In this document: positions 59,040 to 64,000 of the stretch, piece by piece | Layout: every line of letters begins with the position of its first letter | How positions within the stretch are numbered: position 1 is the first letter of the stretch | Source: Microbacterium abyssi | GTDB lineage: Bacteria; Actinomycetota; Actinomycetes; Actinomycetales; Microbacteriaceae | DNA length: 64,000 nt | NCBI RefSeq assembly: GCF_015277895.1 | Contig: NZ_CP063815.1 | Coordinates: 3,162,001 to 3,226,000 of the forward strand | Direction: 5' to 3' | Made by a program: the position numbers and the translations under genes | The notes under the pieces: model-generated | The model's input: only the letters and a program-made list of their open reading frames with translations | What the model was told of the DNA's origin: nothing | Databases searched by the model: none

Positions 59040-59573
59040 TCAGGCCTTGCGCTTCGGCAGCACCCAGCCCGCACGCGGAAAGTGACAGGTGTAGCCGTTC
59101 GGGATCCGCAGCAGGTAGTCCTGGTGCTCGGGCTCGGCCTCCCAGAACGGGCCTTCGGGCTCGATCGCGGTGACGGCCTTGGCAGGCCAAAGGCCTGAGG
59201 CGTCGACGTCGGCGATCGTGTCGCGGGCGATCTGCTCCTGCTCGGAGCTGAGCGGGAAGATCGCCGAGCGGTAGCTGGAGCCGACGTCGTTGCCCTGGCG
59301 GTTCAGGGTCGACGGGTCGTGGATCTGGAAGAAGAACGCCAGGATGTCGCGGTACGTCGTCTTCGTCGGGTCGAACACGATCTCCACGGCCTCGGCGTGG
59401 CCGGGATGGTTGCGGTAGGTCGCGTCGGCGTTGTCACCGCCGGTGTAGCCGACACGGGTGTCGAGCACGCCGGGCTGGCGGCGGATGAGATCCTCCATGC
59501 CCCAGAAGCAGCCGCCGGCGAGGACGGCGGTCTCGGTGCCGGGTGTGCGGGTGATGGTGCCGGGCTCGGTCAT
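59040..59573 (-). CDS. msrA: peptide methionine sulfoxide reductase A
   Basis: A 177-residue Msr[21 protein letters not shown] contains the catalytic Cys in GCFW, followed by [25 protein letters not shown] and [26 protein letters not shown]. It repairs methionine-S-sulfoxide in proteins. ATG at 59573 with AAGGAG six bases upstream; the longer frame from 59738 has no MsrA homology. Confidence 0.95.
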   Translation of the reverse strand: MTEPGTITRTPGTETAVLAGGCFWGMEDLIRRQPGVLDTRVGYTGGDNADATYRNHPGHAEAVEIVFDPTKTTYRDILAFFFQIHDPSTLNRQGNDVGSSYRSAIFPLSSEQEQIARDTIADVDASGLWPAKAVTAIEPEGPFWEAEPEHQDYLLRIPNGYTCHFPRAGWVLPKRKA

Positions 59574-59671
59574 ATGCACTCCTTTTCGCCCTTCAAGTCT
59601 GACGCACGATCCGGGCGCGGGTGCCATTCTTGAGGAACACTCAGGAAGTGCGTGCCGACGGGAGACGATCG

Positions 59672-60049
59672 ATGGATGCCGACAAAGCAGGCGCTGCGAA
59701 CCTCCTGCCCCGGATCGTGGGTGATGCCCTGACCGCATCCGCCGCGGAGGCCGGATCGGCCTGGCGGCTCGAGCCCGCCGAGCGTGGCCTCGACGCGAAC
59801 GTGATCGTGCTGCCGGCCGGCGATGAGATCCGGACGCACACAGGACCCGAGCTGGACGTGGTGATCGTGGTGCTGACGGGTTCGGGCACGCTCGAGACCG
59901 AGGCGGATGCGATCGCCCTCGAACCCGGCGGAATCGTCTGGCTGCCCGCCCGCTCGCAGCGCCGGTTCATCGCGGGCGACGACGGCCTGCGCTATTTCTC
60001 GGTGCACCAGCGCAAGCCCGGTCTCGGCATCCGATCGCGGGTCGGGTGA
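59672..60049 (+). CDS. cupin-domain protein
   Basis: A 125-residue single cupin barrel: [70 protein letters not shown]. Only some of the metal-binding His/Glu positions are recognisable, so a binding or isomerase role is unclear. ATG at 59672 follows GGGAG; an upstream in-frame ATG at 59621 lies next to the msrA promoter and is less likely. The family is very diverse. Confidence 0.8.
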   Translation: MDADKAGAANLLPRIVGDALTASAAEAGSAWRLEPAERGLDANVIVLPAGDEIRTHTGPELDVVIVVLTGSGTLETEADAIALEPGGIVWLPARSQRRFIAGDDGLRYFSVHQRKPGLGIRSRVG

Positions 60050-60068
60050 CGCTCGGATGCGAGAGGGG

Positions 60069-60103
60069 TTTCGTCGGTTTCGACCCGTTCTCAACCGACG
60101 AAA
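60069..60103. terminator. TTTCGTCGGTT/AACCGACGAAA hairpin
   Basis: 11-bp perfect arms with a 13-base loop, flanked by GGATGC (60055-60060) and GCATCC (60105-60110), which also pair. It begins 20 bases after the cupin stop, so it probably ends that transcript. A single arm recurs at 789-799. Confidence 0.65.
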
Positions 60104-60172
60104 GGCATCCCGCGTGGTCGGTGCGTCACAAAGTTCCGTGTCGGGATGCCGTGACCGCATAGCGTTTCACGC

Positions 60173-61003
60173 ATGAATGCGAACCCGATCACTGACGCTC
60201 TCGTCCTCATCACCGGCGCCGCGCGCGGCATGGGCGAGCTCTACGCCCGCCGCGCCGTCGCCGCGCGCGCTCGCGCGGTCGCGCTGTGGGACATCGATGA
60301 GGATGCCGCGAACGCACTCGCCGCCGAACTCTCCCGCTCCGGCGTCGACGTGCGCGGATACCGGATCGACGTCTCGGAGCGTGAGCAGATCGTCGCCGGC
60401 CTCGAAGGGGTGCGCGCCGACTTCGGCACTCCGGACGTCGTGATCAACAACGCCGGCATCGTGCGCGGCGCCGCGTTCTGGGAGCACGACCCGGTGCGTG
60501 ACATCGAGGCGACGATGCGTATCAACTCGCTCGCGGCGATGTGGCTGACTCGCGAGGTCCTGCCGGAAATGATCGCGGACACGTCTCGGCCGAAGCGCAT
60601 CCTCAACATCGCCTCGGCCGCGGGAACACTGGCGAATCCGAACATGAGCGTCTACGCGGCATCCAAATGGGCGATGATCGGCTGGAGCGAATCGATGCGC
60701 CTGGAGCTCGCCGCCCACGGTCATCGGCACATCAAGGTGACGACGTTCTGCCCGAGCTACATCTCCACCGGCATGTTCGCCGGAGCACGAGGGCCGCTGC
60801 TCACGCCGATCATGACGCCCCGGCATGCGACCGCCGCCGCGTGGAACGGGATGCTGCGCGGAACTCCCATGGTGCTGCGCCCGTGGACCGTGAAGCTGTC
60901 GATGGCGCTGCGCGGAGTCCTGCCGACGGCGGCCTGGGATCTCCTGGCCCGCCACGTGTTCAAGGTCTACTCGTCGATGGACCAGTTCACGGGACGCTCC
61001 TGA
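60173..61003 (+). CDS. SDR family oxidoreductase
   Basis: A 276-residue classical SDR. TGAARGMGELYARRA (nucleotide loop), WDIDEDAANALA, VVINNAGIVRG, active-site Ser in NIASAAGTLANPNM and YAASKWAMIGWSESM are present. The long C-terminal part (FCPSYISTGMF to SSMDQFTGRS) fits membrane-associated lipid or sterol dehydrogenases of the family. TAGCGT lies seven bases before the ATG. Substrate unknown. DUF808 follows in the same direction. Confidence 0.88.
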   Translation: MNANPITDALVLITGAARGMGELYARRAVAARARAVALWDIDEDAANALAAELSRSGVDVRGYRIDVSEREQIVAGLEGVRADFGTPDVVINNAGIVRGAAFWEHDPVRDIEATMRINSLAAMWLTREVLPEMIADTSRPKRILNIASAAGTLANPNMSVYAASKWAMIGWSESMRLELAAHGHRHIKVTTFCPSYISTGMFAGARGPLLTPIMTPRHATAAAWNGMLRGTPMVLRPWTVKLSMALRGVLPTAAWDLLARHVFKVYSSMDQFTGRS

Positions 61004-61056
61004 GGTGGCAGTAGTGTTGCTTTCCTGAAGTTTCGCGAGGTCTCACAGGGGGACGC

Positions 61057-61974
61057 ATGTCGGTTGGTCTGCTCGCTGTCGTCGACGACATCCTGAGCGC
61101 GGCGCTCAAGGCGTCCGCGAAATCCGCCGGCGTGGTGATCGACGACGCCGCCGTGACCCCGCAGTACGTGCAGGGGATCACGCCGGCACGCGAGCTCCCG
61201 GTCGTCGCGAAGATCACCATCGGGTCGCTGGTGAACAAGTTCGTCATCATCATCCCTATCGCGCTGCTGCTGACGGCGTTCGCGCCGTGGGTGCTGCCGT
61301 TCCTGCTGATCATCGGCGGCACCTATCTCTGCTTCGAGGGCGCCGAGAAGGTGCTGGAGTGGTTCGGGTTCCATCACGAACATGCGGACGAAGGCGCCCG
61401 CAACGAGAACAAGCTCGTGTGGGGCGCTATCCGCACCGACCTGATCCTCTCGACCGAGATCATGCTCATCTCACTGTCGAATCTCGACGCTGGACTGAGT
61501 ATCTGGATGACGCTCGCCATCCTCGCCGTGATCGCCCTGGCCATGACCGGACTCGTGTACGGCGCGGTCGCACTCCTCGTGAAGATCGACGACATCGGGC
61601 TGAAGATGGCCAAGAACCCGTCTCGCCGGGTGCGGCACACCGGTGCCCGGATCGTTCGATCGATGCCGGCGGTGTTCCGGGTCATCAGCGTGGTCGGCAC
61701 CGTCGCGATGCTCTGGGTCGGCGGGCACCTGCTGCTGGCGAACCTCGGTGAGGTCGGGATCGTGTTCTTCAGCGACATGCTGCACGGCATCCACGACTTC
61801 CTCGCCCCGGCCGGAGCGGTGATCGCGTGGATCGGCGAGACGATCGTGTCGGCAGTGGCCGGTCTGATCGTCGGACTCATCGTCGTCGGTGTGGTGCTCC
61901 TGATCGCGCGGATGCTGGGCAGGCGGCCCTCGTTCAACGAGGGCGGCGAGTCGCCGGTGCAGGTCGCGGCGTAG
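61057..61974 (+). CDS. DUF808 (YedI-type) membrane protein
   Basis: A 305-residue DUF808 protein with about six transmembrane helices. The N-terminal block is typical: LLAVVDDILSAALKASAKSAGVVIDDAAVTPQYVQG, then TIGSLVNKFVIIIPIALLL and LLIIGGTYLCFEGAEKV. Function unknown. GGGGG-type ribosome site (AGGGGGAC) precedes ATG 61057. Confidence 0.9.
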   Translation: MSVGLLAVVDDILSAALKASAKSAGVVIDDAAVTPQYVQGITPARELPVVAKITIGSLVNKFVIIIPIALLLTAFAPWVLPFLLIIGGTYLCFEGAEKVLEWFGFHHEHADEGARNENKLVWGAIRTDLILSTEIMLISLSNLDAGLSIWMTLAILAVIALAMTGLVYGAVALLVKIDDIGLKMAKNPSRRVRHTGARIVRSMPAVFRVISVVGTVAMLWVGGHLLLANLGEVGIVFFSDMLHGIHDFLAPAGAVIAWIGETIVSAVAGLIVGLIVVGVVLLIARMLGRRPSFNEGGESPVQVAA

Positions 61975-62002
61975 GACGCCGCCGACGACACGCGCGACGA
62001 AG

Positions 62003-62716
62003 ATGGAATTTCTGCGCTGGCTGGTCGACGCCTTCAACTCGCAGTGGATGCTGCCCGGTGGACAGACGCTCCTCATCCGCGAAGTCGTCGGCAACGTCTT
62101 CGGACTCGCCAGCGCGCTCGGCGGGATGCGCCGCAGGGTCTGGGCGTGGCCTGTCGGCATCATCGGCAACCTGCTGTTGCTCACCGTCTTCCTCGGCAGC
62201 ATCCTGAGCCCCGAGCACGACCTGCCGAACCTGCTCGGGCAGGCCGGGCGTCAGGTCATGTTCATCACGGTCGCGATCTACGGCTGGATCCGCTGGCGGC
62301 AGGCTGCATCCGGAACCGGCCAGGTGGCTCCGCGCTGGGCCTCCAACGGCGCGCGCGTCGGCCTGGTCGTCACCCTGGTCATCGGCACCGTCGCCGTCAC
62401 TCCGCTGTTTCGCGTTCTCGGGTCGTACGAACCGGTCTGGGCGGACGCCTGGACGTTCGTCGGCTCACTGCTCGCGACCTACGGCATGGCCAAGGGCTGG
62501 ACGGAGTTCTGGCTCATCTGGATCGCCGTCGACGTGGTCGGCGTGCCGCTGCTGTTCAGCGCGGGCTACTACGCCACCGGATTCATGTACGTCTTCTATG
62601 GCGCTTTCACCGCCATCGGCTTCGTCGTCTGGTGGCGAGCGCAGGCGAACGCCAAGCCGCACATCGACACCATCATGCCCGACCCTCGCGTGAGCAGCGA
62701 CGAGAATAGGGACTGA
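62003..62716 (+). CDS. pnuC: nicotinamide riboside-type transporter
   Basis: A 237-residue PnuC-family permease (seven helices): VVGNVFGLASALGGMRRRVWAWPVGIIGNLLLL near the N-terminus and FWLIWIAVDVVGVPLLFSAGYYATGFMYVFYGAF near the C-terminus, the region of substrate-binding aromatic residues. PnuC proteins admit nicotinamide riboside for NAD synthesis; paralogues carry other vitamins, and none of the partner kinases is present. Its stop overlaps the start of the J-domain gene (TGATG). Confidence 0.88.
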   Translation: MEFLRWLVDAFNSQWMLPGGQTLLIREVVGNVFGLASALGGMRRRVWAWPVGIIGNLLLLTVFLGSILSPEHDLPNLLGQAGRQVMFITVAIYGWIRWRQAASGTGQVAPRWASNGARVGLVVTLVIGTVAVTPLFRVLGSYEPVWADAWTFVGSLLATYGMAKGWTEFWLIWIAVDVVGVPLLFSAGYYATGFMYVFYGAFTAIGFVVWWRAQANAKPHIDTIMPDPRVSSDENRD

Positions 62717-63651
62717 TGTTCGACAGCCCGCTCTCCGCCTCCGCCTATGAGGTGCTCGATGTCGCGCCCGACGCCACCGCGGAAGAGATCAAGCGCGCGT
62801 TCCGCCTCCGCCTGCGTCAGACACACCCGGATGCCGGCGGTGACGCCTCGGCGTTCATCCAGGTGCAGCGGGCCTGGGAGCTGATCGGAACCCCGGAGGG
62901 GCGCGCCGCCTACGATCGCGGCCACGGATTCGCGACAGCATCCAGCACCACCACCGGCGAACAGGACTGGAGCGGATGGCGCGCGCCGGCGCCGCGCACC
63001 GACACCCGCCCGAAAGCACGCGCGTACGGGCATCCCGGCGGCTGGCGCCGCGAGCGCTATCTGACACTCATCCGCGAGTGGGCGGGTCGCGGCGTCGACC
63101 TGCCCGACCCCTACGACCCGGCGCTGGTGCGAACCGCCCCGCTCGAGATCCGGCGGCTCCTGGCCGACGCCCTCGCCGAAGAGGCGACCGCGAGCACCGT
63201 CTCCGATCTCGGCATGGGATTCACGGTCTGGCACGATGTCGCGACCGGTGCCGATCCTGCCGACAAGCTCGACCACGTCGTCCTGAGCCCGTCCGGCCTG
63301 TACGGCGTGATGTCGGAGGACTTCGCCGAGGTCGTGCGCTTCCGCCGCGGCGAGATCATCGGCCGCGGCGTCGACGGCCGCGCGCCGGTCGCCACCCTCC
63401 TCGCCCGCATGCGCGCCATCGCCCGCGCCGCGAAGGTGCGCTTCGGCGGCGCGATCATCGTCCTCCCCGACGACGACCTCGATCAGGCGGTGACGGCGCT
63501 CGGCAAGGTGCGCGGCGTACCCGTCGTCGTCGTGCGCCGCAGTGCGCTGAGCATGGTCCTGCGGCAGGGCGTGCCGGGCGCCCGCGACATCGGCGGCAAC
63601 GAACTGTTCGACGTACGCACCCGCCTGCAGCACACCGTCCGCTTCGTCTGA
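62716..63651 (+). CDS. J-domain protein with NERD-like C-terminal domain
   Basis: A 311-residue protein. Residues 7-65 form a DnaJ domain: ASAYEVLDVAPDATAEEIKRAFRLRLRQTHPDAGGD with the Hsp70-activating HPD at 37-39. A basic, disordered linker follows. The C-terminal part (about 175-300), with LDHVVLSPSGLYGVMSEDFAEVV and RFGGAIIVLPDDDLDQA, resembles NERD-type nuclease folds (xHVVxxPxGvyvi...), but the usual catalytic Asp/Glu-Lys is not evident. The combination is unusual for a housekeeping J protein. Translationally coupled to pnuC. Confidence 0.78.
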   Translation: MFDSPLSASAYEVLDVAPDATAEEIKRAFRLRLRQTHPDAGGDASAFIQVQRAWELIGTPEGRAAYDRGHGFATASSTTTGEQDWSGWRAPAPRTDTRPKARAYGHPGGWRRERYLTLIREWAGRGVDLPDPYDPALVRTAPLEIRRLLADALAEEATASTVSDLGMGFTVWHDVATGADPADKLDHVVLSPSGLYGVMSEDFAEVVRFRRGEIIGRGVDGRAPVATLLARMRAIARAAKVRFGGAIIVLPDDDLDQAVTALGKVRGVPVVVVRRSALSMVLRQGVPGARDIGGNELFDVRTRLQHTVRFV

Positions 63652-63687
63652 CCTCGACGCCGGTCGCGGCTCACCCTGAACGCGGCA

Positions 63688-64000
63688 TCACAGCCGCTGA
63701 CCGCCGATCACCGACAGCAGCTGCAGCTTCTCGTGGCTCTCCGAGCCGGGCACCGCGGTGTAGACCAGCAGCGAGTGCGACTGGTCGGGGTCGATCAGCG
63801 TCTGGCATGCGAGTTCGAGCAGGCCGACCTCGGGGTGGATGAAGTGCTTGACCGCGCTCGGCCGTACGCCGACCTCCTGGCGCTCCCAGAGGGTGCGGAA
63901 CTCCGCGCTCTGCGCCAGCAGCGACTCGGAGAGCTCGACCCCGCGCGAGGAGGGGCCGCGCAATGCGATCGTCTCGCGCAGCCCGGAGACCCACAGGCGC
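63688..64000 (-). CDS. HTH regulator with MmyB-like C-terminal domain, partial
   Basis: The C-terminal ~103 residues of a protein running off the right edge. SEFRTLWERQEVGVRPSAVKHFIHPEVGLLELACQTL followed by QSHSLLVYTAVPGSESHEKLQLL is the MmyB-like ligand-binding domain common in actinobacterial XRE regulators. It ends with GGQRL. The DNA-binding N-terminus lies outside the window. Confidence 0.8.
   Translation of the reverse strand, partial: RLWVSGLRETIALRGPSSRGVELSESLLAQSAEFRTLWERQEVGVRPSAVKHFIHPEVGLLELACQTLIDPDQSHSLLVYTAVPGSESHEKLQLLSVIGGQRL

Noticed and set aside
1..64000. tRNA, rRNA, insertion sequences, CRISPR arrays, replication origin
   Set aside because: No cloverleaf-like segments, transposase motifs, repeat-spacer arrays or DnaA-box clusters were noticed; a tRNAscan and IS search would be decisive.

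Overview
The window is about 64 kb of high-GC DNA with dense, short-gapped genes. Actinobacterial features include DtxR-, Zur- and MntR-like operators, leaderless promoters, GTG starts, a CopD-CtaG fusion and a PopR-like Clp regulator. I infer a member of the Microbacteriaceae, most likely Microbacterium. It reads as ordinary chromosome: I see no prophage, insertion sequence, CRISPR array, tRNA or rRNA.

Layout. 1-5 kb: the end of a nucleotidyltransferase-like gene, a MarR regulator, and a hydroxybenzoate locus in which a MobA-like 3-hydroxybenzoate hydroxylase diverges from an IclR regulator followed by pobA; both hydroxylases should deliver protocatechuate. 5-13.8 kb: a nuclease/phosphatase-fold protein, DUF72, an SDR, dps coupled to a TspO-like membrane protein, a beta-lactamase-fold lipoprotein lacking its catalytic residues, DUF2470 plus heme oxygenase under an iron box, and a Pif1-type helicase. 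13.8-17.3 kb: CopD-CtaG, HU, and the rpmB-rpmG-rpsN ribosomal operon. 17.3-24.7 kb: one long overlapping operon read leftwards from a Zur box: znuA-znuC-znuB-zur-permease-TIGR03943-propeller protein-mpg. 24.9-29.6 kb: branched-chain-type 2-oxoacid dehydrogenase E1alpha/E1beta/E2 and an aminotransferase. 30-41.4 kb: a holin-like protein, a WXG-like/hydrolase pair, a tyrosine phosphatase, purB, small membrane proteins, a frameshifted sulfurtransferase, a DivIVA-like coiled coil, and a PopR-like regulator facing a two-gene clpP operon. 41.5-51.7 kb: a repeat-rich membrane protein, a manganese/iron-type ABC transporter under two tandem palindromes, a PLP lyase with a divergent Lrp regulator, a MATE exporter, a hydrolase and an alcohol dehydrogenase. 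51.8-59 kb: a LacI-controlled glycan locus (binding protein, two permeases, a GH130-type enzyme and a Tat-exported glycosidase-like protein). 59-64 kb: msrA, a cupin, an SDR, DUF808, pnuC, a J-domain/NERD-like protein and the end of a MmyB-type regulator.

The most interesting signals are these. (1) A self-contained Clp protease module: one ClpP keeps its Ser-His-Asp triad and its partner has lost the serine; a PopR-like regulator ends in Leu-Ala-Ala; matching TCTGCY-N3-RGCAGA boxes lie before both transcription units. (2) Nearly identical metal-repressor palindromes, the second covering the start codon of a leaderless manganese-type transporter. (3) Repeated -10 hexamers lying exactly 6 nt before start codons. 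(4) Several families of dispersed hairpin repeats, one of them inside a coding sequence.
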